DNA of 64,000 nucleotides. It comes from Vicinamibacterales bacterium. Its GTDB lineage: Bacteria; Acidobacteriota; Vicinamibacteria; Vicinamibacterales; Fen-181. Made by a program: the position numbers and the translations under genes. Location: positions 218,966 through 282,965 of the forward strand of contig DASXVO010000054.1 of NCBI GenBank assembly GCA_036504215.1, written 5' to 3'. Below, piece after piece: positions 1 through 10,096 of this stretch; positions within the stretch are counted from its first letter, which is position 1, and every line of letters begins with the position of its first letter. The notes under the pieces were generated by a model, which worked only from the letters and a program-made list of their open reading frames with translations, ran no database searches and was not told the DNA's origin.

Positions 1-138
1 CCTGCCGGGGCATCCCGGACACTGGGAAACAACTAGGTTACCAGTACTTGGCTGGTTTGTGAAGGCCGCCTGAGCGTTTGCGGCTTCTTGGGGACCGGGA
101 GGACGTGCGCGGTCCGTCAATCCGTCTCGCGGGTGACC

Positions 139-399
139 ATGGAGAGGAAGGAGATCGGTGGCTCAGCGGGCGCTGGCGGCGGCACGGATCTCTTCGACAT
201 CGAGATGCACATGCACGGCCTCAAGAGTTTTCGCGACGAGTTCAGCAAGGCGGTCACCATCCAGGTCGGCAAGCTCCTGGTTCCTGTCCTGCCGCTCGAT
301 CGCATCATCGCCAGCACACGCCGGGCCGGTCGTCCCGAGGACAAGGCCATCTTGCCCGTCCTCGAAGACGCGCTGCGCGTCCTGCGACACCGGAAGTAG
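139..399 (+). pseudogene. C-terminal remnant of a nucleotidyltransferase-like (AbiEii-type) protein
   Basis: The 86-residue frame ends with a segment reading VLPLDRIIASTRRAGRPEDK. This resembles the C-terminus of small stand-alone nucleotidyltransferase-fold proteins, where a 'LxxLIxxKRAAGRPKD' motif follows the last strands. The upstream part with the GS-type catalytic motif is absent: the frame is closed by a stop at about position 34, and what lies between does not look like the family. I read it as a 5'-truncated remnant. The ATG at 139 is only the first plausible internal start. Family assignment is from motif memory and is moderate. Confidence 0.5.
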
Positions 400-744
400 T
401 CTTCATTCCTATCGACGTTCCCCGTCCCGCAGCGACTGCTGTGCCCGGGCGGGGCGGCTCTTCCGAACGGCGCCCACGGCGTCCGATCACGCCACAGTAC
501 GTGACCCGCCGCCGCGGAGACGCGGTGTATGCGTCGTATCGTCCAGGCCGTTCGCTCTGACGCACGCGATCAGGCCTGCTGAGGGGAGGCCGACATGAAC
601 CGGCACCGCGTGCGGCGCGCAGGCTTGCGGCGAAGCTGATTGAGGAGTTGCTGCCAGCGATGCGAAAGGCACGTGGCGAGGCGCCGGTCCGCGGCCTGAG
701 TGTCCGTCAGGCGGCCGGTGTTGCTCGCTCAGCACAAAGTCCGT
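400..744. other. Intergenic region with no convincing gene
   Basis: About 345 bases between the remnant at the left edge and the converging lipoprotein gene. A GGGGAGG ribosome-binding-like stretch precedes an ATG at about 595, but that frame closes after 14 codons. A neighbouring frame reads through helical-looking sequence (LAAKLIEELLPAM). This may be another decayed gene. I see no RNA gene or repeat here. Confidence 0.4.
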
Positions 745-1536
745 CTACTTCAGCAGCGTCCTCGTGCCCCTGATCTTCTGGCTGCTCAGCGTGCCGAGGA
801 AGCCGGGAATCAGGCGATCCATCAGCTCGAAGAAGGAGGACAGCGCCGGCGTGTCCTGCTGCGGGTTGTACAGCACCTCTTCGCGGAACGTCTCGGAGTA
901 GAGCGTCGCGCCCGTCCGGCCATCGATGAAGACGAACCGCGGCCGGAGGATGTACCCCTTGCGCTCCATGTATGCGCGAACCGGCTCGACCGTGCGCCGG
1001 CCGTACGCATCGATCTGCTCCCGCTCGCGCTGCACGTATCCGGACCGCGCATGCGGCGTGAACAGCACCGTGCCGGTCACAATCAGCGGGCTCTGGAACT
1101 CCTCGCCGAGCTTCTTCCAGTAGTTGGCGTTCGCGAACACGGTGTCGTACGCCTCGAGGTCCTTCTCGTCCTTGATCTGCTTGGGCAGCGTCGAGGCTTT
1201 GGCGGGGTCCGGCGCGCCGGCGCCCGTGCCGTCGCCTTCGGCCGGCTTCTGCTCGGCGGCCACCTCGGTCAGCGGGATGACGTCGGCCTCGATCACCTTC
1301 ATGTTCGACTTCGTGCGCAACTGGCTGCGCAGGAGCCGCACCGTCTCCATGTTCGCATCCACGTCGTCGGATCCGCCGGCGACGAAGCCGGCGACCAGGA
1401 CGCGCTGGAACGGCGAGACATCGAGCTTCGGCGTGATCGGCGTCTCGATGGCCACCTCGTACGAACTGGTGCCGCAGGCGCCGACCGAGAGCGCCGCAGC
1501 CAGGCTAGCGAGTGCGACGACGGCTCGCGCGGTCAT
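745..1536 (-). CDS. Putative outer-membrane lipoprotein of unknown function
   Basis: 263 residues. The N-terminus is a signal peptide ending in a lipobox-like VGAC near residue 21, so the mature protein should be lipid-anchored. The rest is a soluble domain without a motif I can name. It includes an acidic/proline linker around residues 90-105 and conserved-looking Tyr-rich strands (YILRPRFVFIDGRTG), reminiscent of proteins that assemble cell-surface machinery. The ATG at 1536 lies 32 bases inside the upstream TPR gene, so the two are translationally coupled. A longer frame extends upstream but has no signal peptide and is the shadow of the TPR gene. Confidence 0.8.
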   Translation of the reverse strand: MTARAVVALASLAAALSVGACGTSSYEVAIETPITPKLDVSPFQRVLVAGFVAGGSDDVDANMETVRLLRSQLRTKSNMKVIEADVIPLTEVAAEQKPAEGDGTGAGAPDPAKASTLPKQIKDEKDLEAYDTVFANANYWKKLGEEFQSPLIVTGTVLFTPHARSGYVQREREQIDAYGRRTVEPVRAYMERKGYILRPRFVFIDGRTGATLYSETFREEVLYNPQQDTPALSSFFELMDRLIPGFLGTLSSQKIRGTRTLLK

Positions 1537-1861
1537 TGATTTCCTTGAAGAATTCGTAGTTTTGACGGACGAGCACGTTCTTCGGGGCGAGCGCCATCGC
1601 CTTCTCGTAGGCCTGGCGCGCCTTGTCGAACAGTCCCTCGTGCTCGTACGCGATGGCCAGGTTGTTGTACGCGGCGGCGTATTGCGGGTCGAGCTCGACG
1701 GCTTTCTCCCAGCGGAACAGGGCCTCTTTCCAGAGACCCTTCTGGGCGACGTCGATGCCGAACGCGACCTGGGCCTTCGCCTCGCTCCTGGCGTTCGCGG
1801 CGAGCGCCAGGGGAGCGGCAACGGCAATCATCAGCAGAGTGAAGGCAACGATCCTGCGCAT
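1505..1861 (-). CDS. Secreted TPR-repeat protein
   Basis: 118 residues: a cleavable signal peptide (MRRIVAFTLLMIAVAAPLALA) followed by two to three tetratricopeptide helical pairs. The central one, AYNNLAIAYEHEGLFDKARQ, is a textbook TPR unit. It is probably periplasmic and mediates protein-protein contacts, perhaps with the lipoprotein encoded by the overlapping downstream gene. A Shine-Dalgarno sequence (AGGAGT) lies 4-5 bases before the ATG, and a good promoter lies just upstream. It is the first gene of a two-gene operon. Confidence 0.85.
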   Translation of the reverse strand: MRRIVAFTLLMIAVAAPLALAANARSEAKAQVAFGIDVAQKGLWKEALFRWEKAVELDPQYAAAYNNLAIAYEHEGLFDKARQAYEKAMALAPKNVLVRQNYEFFKEINDRASRRRTR

Positions 1862-1882
1862 CGGACTCCTAAGGATGATCCC

Positions 1883-1911
1883 ACTATAGTCGTTCGCCCC
1901 TGGACTGGCAA
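1883..1911 (-). promoter_or_regulatory. Promoter of the TPR/lipoprotein operon
   Basis: On the minus strand TTGCCA (1911-1906) is followed after 17 bases by TATAGT (1888-1883). This is a strong match to a housekeeping sigma promoter. The ATG at 1861 is about 22 bases downstream of the -10 box, behind a Shine-Dalgarno sequence. Confidence 0.7.
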
Positions 1912-2052
1912 TTGACCGACACCATCGTCTCCCCAGGTGCTACAGCAAAGCCGGTGCCACCGAGGATCCTGCGATTCTCCGGCACGTGTTGAGACCCGGT
2001 TTACGACATTCGTCGGACGCGTCACCCGGGAGGGACGGATCGCCGCCACCCC

Positions 2053-2081
2053 TTGCGTCGTCACGTTCCGCTCCCTATATT
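2053..2081 (+). promoter_or_regulatory. Promoter upstream of dprA
   Basis: TTGCGT (2053-2058), a 17-base spacer and TATATT (2076-2081). Transcription would begin near 2088, leaving a leader of about 150 bases before the dprA start at 2237. No other gene lies between, so it probably drives dprA and perhaps topA-trmFO-xerC. Confidence 0.6.
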
Positions 2082-2236
2082 GACGATGAGGTCGGGCGCC
2101 GCCGGTTCCGGCGGTGCGCTGGATCTCTGTCCGCCAGAGTGTCCTGCTCACCCATCTAGTTTGCCGTTCTCATCCCAATCGCGACGTCGGAGCCGCGAAA
2201 GCCGGTCGGCCGCCGCGTGCGGAGGCGAGGGGGGAC

Positions 2237-3307
2237 ATGCTGGCGCTCGAAGACTACGTGGCACTGTCCGGCTGGTGGAAACCGCGGCGAACGGAAGTCC
2301 CGGACTTCCTGCGGCGGTCGTCCGACGACCTGGTGCTCGAGCAGGTCATCGACGCGGTACGCCCGGGTCTCGCGCCCGACGCGATTGCCGCAAGGCTGCG
2401 TACGCGGGCGGCCCACGACCTGGCCAAGGCCGCCAGTCTCGACATCCTGACGATTCCGTGGGGCGATCCGCGGTATCCGCGCCTCCTCGGGGCCATTCCC
2501 GATCCGCCGCTGGTGCTGTGGCTGAAGGGACAGCCCGAGTCGCTCCACAGGCCCTGCGTGGCGATGGTCGGGTCGAGGGCGGCGTCGCCATACGGGCTCG
2601 AGGTGGTGTCGCGGCTGGCAGGCGAACTGGCCGCCGCCGGCGCCACCATCGTCAGCGGGCTGGCGCGCGGCGTGGATTCGGCCGGGCACCGCGCCGCCCT
2701 GGGGGCGGATGGCGACACGGTGGCGGTCCTGGGATCGGGGCCGGACATCGTGTATCCGCCCGAGCATGGGGCGCTGGCGGCGACGATAGCCGAGCGGGGC
2801 GCGCTCGTCAGCGAGTGGCCGCCGGGCACGCCGCCCGAGCGCTTTCGATTTCCGGCGCGCAATCGCATCATCAGCGGTCTCTCCCTGGCTGTCATTGTCA
2901 TCGAAGCCGCGGAGAAGAGCGGGTCACTCATCACGGCCGAATTCGCCCTGTCGCAGGGCCGTGAGGTCATGGCGGTGCCCGGCAGCGTGCTCTCAGGCCG
3001 CCACACCGGCTGCCACCACCTGCTCCGCGACGGCGCCACGCTGGTCGAAACGTCGGGTGACGTGCTGGCGGTGCTCCGAACCAGTTCCCTCCGGCCACTG
3101 CTCGAATCCTCCGGCCAATCAACCGTCCTCGACAACCCCATCCTGTCGGCGATGGTGGCCGGCGAGAGCTACGACTTGGACGGAATAGGCCGCCAGACCG
3201 GCCAGACTCCGGCTCAGCTCCTGCCCGGTCTGCTCGAACTCGAGTTGCAGGGCTCGATTCGCCGCGTTCGGAGCGGCAGGTTCGTGCGAGCCGGGCGAAC
3301 GTGCTAA
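2237..3307 (+). CDS. dprA: DNA-processing protein DprA (Smf)
   Basis: 356 residues. DprA binds incoming single-stranded DNA and loads RecA during natural transformation; many non-competent species also keep it. The central Rossmann-like domain is clear: MVGSRAASPYGLEV, the GLARGVDSAGHRAAL stretch, VYPPEH, and FPARNRIISGLS followed by SGSLITAEFALSQGR. A short N-terminal helical domain precedes it, and a C-terminal winged-helix-like segment (about 300-350) follows. The start at 2237 is chosen because a strong GGAGGCGAGGGGGG ribosome-binding stretch precedes it and DprA homology begins there. The frame remains open for 41 codons upstream. It stands before topA, a conserved pairing. Confidence 0.95.
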   Translation: MLALEDYVALSGWWKPRRTEVPDFLRRSSDDLVLEQVIDAVRPGLAPDAIAARLRTRAAHDLAKAASLDILTIPWGDPRYPRLLGAIPDPPLVLWLKGQPESLHRPCVAMVGSRAASPYGLEVVSRLAGELAAAGATIVSGLARGVDSAGHRAALGADGDTVAVLGSGPDIVYPPEHGALAATIAERGALVSEWPPGTPPERFRFPARNRIISGLSLAVIVIEAAEKSGSLITAEFALSQGREVMAVPGSVLSGRHTGCHHLLRDGATLVETSGDVLAVLRTSSLRPLLESSGQSTVLDNPILSAMVAGESYDLDGIGRQTGQTPAQLLPGLLELELQGSIRRVRSGRFVRAGRTC

Positions 3308-3359
3308 CGTAAGTCGGATGGACGGGGTCGAACCTCGTCAGTTCGGCGGTAGAAGACTG

Positions 3360-6101
3360 ATGGCCAAATCACTCGTCATCGTGGAATCGCCTGCCAAGGC
3401 AAAGACGCTCACCCGCTTCCTGGGGAAGGACTATCGCGTGGAGGCCAGCTTCGGCCACATCCGCGACCTGCCGGAGAGCGCCGAAGAAGTTCCCGCTGAG
3501 ATTCGTGACAAGAAGTGGGCGAACCTGGGCGTGGATACCGACGGAGATTTCAAGCCCTACTACGTCATTCCCGCGTCGAAACGGCGCCACGTCACTGCTC
3601 TGCGGTCCGCGATGAAGGATGCCACTCAGGTGCTGCTCGCGACCGACCCCGACCGCGAAGGGGAGTCGATCAGCTCGCATCTGAAGGACGTGCTGAAGCC
3701 GAAGGTTCCGGTTCGCCGTGTGACGTTCCACGAGATCACCCTCGAGGCCGTGCAGGAGGCCATCGCGCAGGCGCACGACCTCGACGAGAACCTGGTGAAG
3801 GCCCAGGAGAGCCGGCGGATTCTCGATCGCCTCTACGGGTACACCCTGTCACCGGTGCTGTGGAAGAAGGTGAGGACAGGCCTCAGCGCCGGGCGGGTTC
3901 AGAGCGTTGCGGTGCGTCTGATCGTCGAACGCGAGGAAGCCAGGCGGGCGTTCCGGACGGCCACGTACTGGGACATCGAGGCCAGACTGTCGGGCGAAGG
4001 CCGCGAGTTCCCGGCCACGCTGGTGCGTGTCGGCAACGCGCGCGTCGCCGTCGGTCGCGATTTCGACCCCGCCACCGGCGCACTGACCGGCAAGGGTGTG
4101 CGACACCTCGATGAGCCGGCGGCGCGCCGGGTCGCCGCCGCCATTCGCCACAACTTGCCGTGGCGAGTCACCGCCGTGGACCTGCGTCCCGGCACCGAGC
4201 GCCCGGCGCCGCCCTTCACCACCTCCACGCTCACGCAGGAAGCCAGCCGCAAGCTCGGGTTCTCGACGAGCCGGACGATGCGGATTGCGCAGCGGCTGAA
4301 GGACGGCGTGGAACTGGCCGACGGGACGATCGAAGGCATCATCACCTATCATCGAACCGACTCCACGACGCTCAGCGACAAGGCCCTCACTGAATCGGGC
4401 CGGGCGATCCGCGCGATGTTCGGCGACGAGTACTACCAGGGCCCACGCCGCTACCAGACGCAGGTCCGCAACGCGCAGGAGGCCCACGAGGCCATCCGGC
4501 CGACGGACTTCAGGTTGACGCCGCAGCAACTCACCGGGGTGCTCGACGCCGACGAGTTGCGCCTCTACGACCTGATCTGGAAGCGCACGATGGCGTCGCA
4601 GATGCCCGACGCGCGCATCCTGAAGACAACCGTCGAACTCACCGCGACCGGCCCGGACGACGAGCCGTGCGCGCTGACGGCGACAGGCAAGGCGATCGAG
4701 TTCGCCGGCTACCGCCGCGCGTACGTCGAGGGCAGCGACGATCCTGACAGCGAGCTCGAGGCGCAGGAGACGATTCTCCCTGCATTCAAGGAGGGTGATC
4801 TGGTCGTGGCGCCCGGGTCCGCAGCGGACGCACGGGCACGGGCCTCGCTCGTCGGCCTCGATCCGAAGAAGCACGAGACGACGCCGCCGGCGCGGTTCAC
4901 CGAGGCGTCGCTCATCAAGAAGCTCGAGGAGGAAGGCATCGGCCGGCCGTCCACCTACGAGCCGACGATCGAGACGATTCTCAAGCGCGGCTATGTCTTT
5001 CGGCAGGGCAAGGCACTGGTCCCGAGTTTCACGGCGTTCGCGGTCACCTATCTGCTGCGCGATCACTTCTCCGACTTCGTGGACATCAGTTTCACGGCGG
5101 AGATGGAGAAGGACCTCGACGAGATTTCCAACGGCGAGCGTCCCTGGATCGATTTCATCCGTGAGTTCTTCCGCGGCGACGGCCGGCACCACAAGGGCCT
5201 CGAAGGGATGGCTCAGGAAGGCGAGCAGCGGATCGACTACCCGGTGATCGACATCGGCGAGGATCCGGACAGCGGTCAGCCGGTTCGGGTTCGCATCGGG
5301 AAGTTCGGTCCGTTCCTGCAGGTGGGCGATGGTGGTGCCGGGAACACCGCCTCGCTGCCGGACGACCTCCCGCCGGCCGATCTCTCCGTGGAACGCGCGA
5401 TGTCGCTCGTCCGCGCGAAGGCCGCCGGGCCGCGCGAACTCGGCGTCGATCCGGCCACCGGGCAGACGGTGTACCTCGCGACGGGCCGGTTCGGCCCGTA
5501 TGTTCAGCTCGGCGAGACGCCCGAGAAACCGGCGAAGGGCGCGAAGGGTGCGAAGGGTGCGAAGGCCGAGAAGGCCGCGAAGGTCGAGAAGCCGAGGCGT
5601 GCCTCTTTGCCGCGCGGCGTCACCGAAGCGGAAATGGACCTCCCACTGGCGCTCAAGCTGCTGAGTCTCCCGCGGGTCCTTGGGACGCATCCCGAGAGTG
5701 GCGAGTCGATCGCGGCCAGCGTCGGGCGCTTCGGTCCGTACGTCAAACACGGCGACGAGTTCCGGTCGCTCGAACCGGACGACGACGTCTATACGATTAC
5801 GCTGGACAGGGCAGTCGCCCTGCTCCAGGCGCCCAAGCAGAGCCGTCGTCGCCAGTCCGCGGCACTGACCGTGCTGCGCGAACTGGGCGCCCGCGAAGAC
5901 GGCGCCACGGTCAAGCTGTTCGAGGGCCGCTACGGCCCGTACGTGTCGGACGGCAAGACCAACGCGTCGTTGCCGAAGGGGACCGATCCCACCACCCTGG
6001 GCCTGCGCGAGGCGGTCGAACTGATCGACGCGCGTGCGGCTCTCGGACCACGCAAGAAGGGTGGCGCGCGGCGCAAGCGGGCCGCAGCCGGGGTTTCCTG
6101 A
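3360..6101 (+). CDS. topA: DNA topoisomerase I (type IA)
   Basis: 913 residues. It relaxes negative supercoils through a transient 5'-phosphotyrosyl link. The N-terminal TOPRIM domain begins at once (SLVIVESPAKAKTL) and holds the DPDREGE metal motif. The active-site Tyr is Y330 in the sequence TYHRTDST (YMRTDS in many relatives). From about residue 640 come three C-terminal repeats with the GRFGPYV signature. They are split by a Lys/Ala-rich linker encoded by short tandem repeats. I see no four-cysteine zinc fingers, so this is the repeat-tailed variant. The ATG at 3360 is preferred to one 14 codons earlier because homology starts there. Confidence 0.97.
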   Translation: MAKSLVIVESPAKAKTLTRFLGKDYRVEASFGHIRDLPESAEEVPAEIRDKKWANLGVDTDGDFKPYYVIPASKRRHVTALRSAMKDATQVLLATDPDREGESISSHLKDVLKPKVPVRRVTFHEITLEAVQEAIAQAHDLDENLVKAQESRRILDRLYGYTLSPVLWKKVRTGLSAGRVQSVAVRLIVEREEARRAFRTATYWDIEARLSGEGREFPATLVRVGNARVAVGRDFDPATGALTGKGVRHLDEPAARRVAAAIRHNLPWRVTAVDLRPGTERPAPPFTTSTLTQEASRKLGFSTSRTMRIAQRLKDGVELADGTIEGIITYHRTDSTTLSDKALTESGRAIRAMFGDEYYQGPRRYQTQVRNAQEAHEAIRPTDFRLTPQQLTGVLDADELRLYDLIWKRTMASQMPDARILKTTVELTATGPDDEPCALTATGKAIEFAGYRRAYVEGSDDPDSELEAQETILPAFKEGDLVVAPGSAADARARASLVGLDPKKHETTPPARFTEASLIKKLEEEGIGRPSTYEPTIETILKRGYVFRQGKALVPSFTAFAVTYLLRDHFSDFVDISFTAEMEKDLDEISNGERPWIDFIREFFRGDGRHHKGLEGMAQEGEQRIDYPVIDIGEDPDSGQPVRVRIGKFGPFLQVGDGGAGNTASLPDDLPPADLSVERAMSLVRAKAAGPRELGVDPATGQTVYLATGRFGPYVQLGETPEKPAKGAKGAKGAKAEKAAKVEKPRRASLPRGVTEAEMDLPLALKLLSLPRVLGTHPESGESIAASVGRFGPYVKHGDEFRSLEPDDDVYTITLDRAVALLQAPKQSRRRQSAALTVLRELGAREDGATVKLFEGRYGPYVSDGKTNASLPKGTDPTTLGLREAVELIDARAALGPRKKGGARRKRAAAGVS
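5532..5564 (+). repeat. Tandem 9-bp repeat inside topA
   Basis: Three and a half near-perfect copies of a 9-base unit (GCGAAGGGT/C) encode the repeating Ala-Lys-Gly linker between C-terminal topoisomerase repeats. The array stays in frame, so copy-number changes would only lengthen or shorten the basic linker. Confidence 0.8.
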
Positions 6102-6103
6102 CC

Positions 6104-7594
6104 ATGGTGCACATCGTCGGCGGCGGGCTGGCGGGGTGCGAGGCCGCCTGGCAGCTCGCGCGGCGGGGCGTGGCAGTCACCATCCACGAGATGCGGCCGG
6201 TCCGTCCGACCGATGTCCACAAGACCGACCGGCTGGCCGAGTTGGTCTGCAGCAACTCCTTCCGAAGCGACAAGCTGGACAACGCCGTCGGGCTCCTGAA
6301 GGAGGAGATGCGGCATCTCGACTCGCTGGTGATGCGCGTGGCCGATGAGGTGCGCGTGCCGGCCGGCGCGGCGCTGGCCGTCGATCGCGAGCGCTTTGCC
6401 GATCGCGTCACCGAACTGGTGACCCACGATCCGCTCATCACGCTGGTGCGGGAAGAGATCACCGACATTCCCGAGCCGCAAGGCGCGGATGGGCCCGTCA
6501 TCATCGCAACCGGGCCGCTGACCTCGCAGCCGCTGTCGGACCGCATTGCCGCGCTCGTCGGCCGGGCCCACCTCTACTTCTACGACGCCGTCAGTCCCAT
6601 CGTTCTCGCCGAGACGGTCGACCAATCCCGCGTGTTTCGGGCGTCACGATGGGCACGAAGCCTTCGAGGCGCCGAGGCCGCGAACGTCGCGCAGGACCTC
6701 AGCCCCGCCGATGATCGGTCCGGCTCCGGCCCCGCCAGGGCCTGCGGCGTGGACGATGGCGAAGGCGACTATCTGAACTGTCCGTTCACCGCGGAGGAGT
6801 ATGCGCGCTTCCACGACGCCCTGATGACGGCCGAGCGCGCGGCGCTGCACGACTTCGAGAAGGAGAAGTTCTTCGAGGGCTGCCTGCCGATCGAGGTGAT
6901 GGCACATCGCGGGCCGGACACGCTGCGGTTTGGCCCGATGAAGCCCGTGGGGCTCGTCGATCCGAAGACCGGACGCGGGGCGTACGCGGTCGTGCAGTTG
7001 CGTCAGGACAACCTCGCGGCGGATCACTACAGTCTCGTCGGGTTCCAGACGCAGTTGAAGTGGGCCGAGCAGGCGCGTGTGTTCCGGCTGATCCCGGGGC
7101 TCGAGCATGCCGAGTTCGTGCGGTTCGGCCTCGTGCACCGCAACACGTACATCAACGGCCCGACCGTGCTGGCCGACACGTGGCAAGTCCGTACGCGGCC
7201 GCTGCTGTTCTTCGCGGGACAGGTCTCCGGCGTGGAAGGCTACGTGGAGTCGGCGGCCTCAGGGCTGCTGGCTGGAATCAACGCGGCTGCGGTGGCGCAC
7301 GGACGAGCCACGTCGGCGCCGCCGAGGACGACGGCCATCGGGGCCTTGGGGTACTATGTGTCGCACGCCGAGCCGAAACACTACCAGCCGAGCAATGTCA
7401 CATTCGGGATCATGGCGCCTCTCGAGCCGATGGACCGACGGTTGCGGCGCGATCGCAAGGCCCGCAACGAGGCGATCTCGGCGCGGGCGCTGACAGAACT
7501 GGACGTGTGGCACCGGGAGCACGGGCGAGACGCTTGTGCCTCTCGGGAACTGATGAGTGGGACAGGCGTCCCGCCTGTCCCGGTGACGCGTTAG
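6104..7594 (+). CDS. trmFO: Methylenetetrahydrofolate-tRNA-(uracil-5-)-methyltransferase TrmFO
   Basis: 496 residues. It is a FAD- and folate-dependent enzyme that forms m5U54 in the tRNA T-loop. The N-terminal dinucleotide-binding motif is VHIVGGGLAGCEAAWQLA, followed by the family motif ELVCSNSFRSD; DYLNCP and the FAD-side motif GQVSGVEGYVESAASG are also present. Two oddities: about 36 extra residues (183-218) sit between FRASR and GEGDYLNCP, which are nearly adjacent in family members, and the last roughly 28 residues are encoded by a dispersed-repeat-like sequence with a 9-bp hairpin. It starts 2 bases after topA and is followed by xerC, a conserved order. Confidence 0.95.
   Translation: MVHIVGGGLAGCEAAWQLARRGVAVTIHEMRPVRPTDVHKTDRLAELVCSNSFRSDKLDNAVGLLKEEMRHLDSLVMRVADEVRVPAGAALAVDRERFADRVTELVTHDPLITLVREEITDIPEPQGADGPVIIATGPLTSQPLSDRIAALVGRAHLYFYDAVSPIVLAETVDQSRVFRASRWARSLRGAEAANVAQDLSPADDRSGSGPARACGVDDGEGDYLNCPFTAEEYARFHDALMTAERAALHDFEKEKFFEGCLPIEVMAHRGPDTLRFGPMKPVGLVDPKTGRGAYAVVQLRQDNLAADHYSLVGFQTQLKWAEQARVFRLIPGLEHAEFVRFGLVHRNTYINGPTVLADTWQVRTRPLLFFAGQVSGVEGYVESAASGLLAGINAAAVAHGRATSAPPRTTAIGALGYYVSHAEPKHYQPSNVTFGIMAPLEPMDRRLRRDRKARNEAISARALTELDVWHREHGRDACASRELMSGTGVPPVPVTR
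7559..7581. repeat. Palindromic dispersed-type repeat at the trmFO 3' end
   Basis: Two perfect 9-base arms (GGGACAGGC and GCCTGTCCC) flank a 5-base loop. The hairpin lies inside the last codons of trmFO and 45 bases before xerC. It looks like a small intergenic repeat element that has extended the trmFO reading frame. The wording 'dispersed' is inference, since only one full copy is visible here. Confidence 0.6.
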
Positions 7595-7626
7595 GCCGCC
7601 CGAACGACTCAGGGCTGAGCGAGGCT

Positions 7627-8610
7627 GTGAAAGACACACTGCGTGCCTTCCTCGCGTTCATCCGGCTGAACCGGAACGCTTCGGAGCACACGGTCCGGGC
7701 GTACGACAGCGATCTGTCGCAGTTGATTACCTACATGGCGGGCCACTATCAGCGGCCGCGTCCGGATCTGCAGCCGTCGGATATCAGCCGTGTCGTGATC
7801 CGCGGGTTCCTCGCCGACCTGTTCCGGCAGGGGGAGTCGCGCGCAAGCGCGGCGCGGAAGCTGGCAGCCGTTCGTACGTTCCTCAAGTATTTGCGGCGTG
7901 AGGGGTTCATCGAGCAGGACCCTGGTCTGCTGGTGGCGACGCCCAGGCGCGAGCAGAAGATCCCGCTGCACCTCGAGGTGGAGGAGATGTCGCGCCTGCT
8001 CGAGACGCCCGACACCGCGACACCGCTCGGGCGCCGCGATCGGGCGATCCTCGAGTTGCTCTACGCCTCGGGGCTTCGATTGAGCGAACTGGTCGGCCTC
8101 GATCTCGAGGATGTGAATCTCGGGGGCCGAATGGTGCGGGTGATGGGAAAGGGGCGCAAGGAGCGCGTGGTGCCGTTCAACCAGAGCGCCACCGAGGCAA
8201 TCCGCGCCTGGCTGCCCGACCGTGCCGCCTTGCAGGGTCGTGGCGGCGGTGCGATCGCGGGCGCCGGCCCGTCCAGCCGCGCGCCGAGGGTCGCCCCCGG
8301 GGCGAGAGCCGCGCGGCGGCGGTCCGGCGATGACGCCTTGTTCCTGAACTATCGGGGGACGCGGCTGTCGTCACGCCACGTGCACCGCCTCGTGCGCCAC
8401 TACGTCACGGCGTGCAGCACCCGCTTCGGCATCAGCCCGCACGCGATCCGCCATTCGTTCGCGACGCACTTGCTCGAAGCGGGCGCGGACCTTCGAGCGA
8501 TCCAGGAACTCCTCGGCCACGTCCGACTGAGCACGACCCAGCGTTACACCCACGTGAACGCCGCGCAGTTGATGGACGTCTACCGCCGCGCGCACCCCAG
8601 GGCCAGGTAG
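7627..8610 (+). CDS. xerC: Tyrosine recombinase XerC
   Basis: 327 residues. XerC with XerD resolves chromosome dimers at dif. The N-terminal SAM-like DNA-binding domain is FLAFIRLNRNASEHTVRAYDSDL. The catalytic set is visible: Arg151 (ASGLRLSE), Lys175 (GKGRKER), HAIRHSF, the GH of LLGHVRLSTTQ, and the nucleophile Tyr307 (QRYTHV). About 34 residues rich in Gly/Ala/Arg (203-236) are inserted between catalytic motifs, where relatives have a short loop. The GTG at 7627 is chosen because the domain starts there. A much longer upstream frame is the shadow of trmFO. Confidence 0.95.
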   Translation: MKDTLRAFLAFIRLNRNASEHTVRAYDSDLSQLITYMAGHYQRPRPDLQPSDISRVVIRGFLADLFRQGESRASAARKLAAVRTFLKYLRREGFIEQDPGLLVATPRREQKIPLHLEVEEMSRLLETPDTATPLGRRDRAILELLYASGLRLSELVGLDLEDVNLGGRMVRVMGKGRKERVVPFNQSATEAIRAWLPDRAALQGRGGGAIAGAGPSSRAPRVAPGARAARRRSGDDALFLNYRGTRLSSRHVHRLVRHYVTACSTRFGISPHAIRHSFATHLLEAGADLRAIQELLGHVRLSTTQRYTHVNAAQLMDVYRRAHPRAR

Positions 8611-8620
8611 CACGTCGACG

Positions 8621-10018
<1,398 letters not shown>

Positions 10019-10096
10019 AGTCGTCCTCGCTGCCTGAGGCCGCGTGTTCGCGGTCCCACCTGTCGGGCCAGGAGTGCCGTCCTGCCCGGCAACTTC

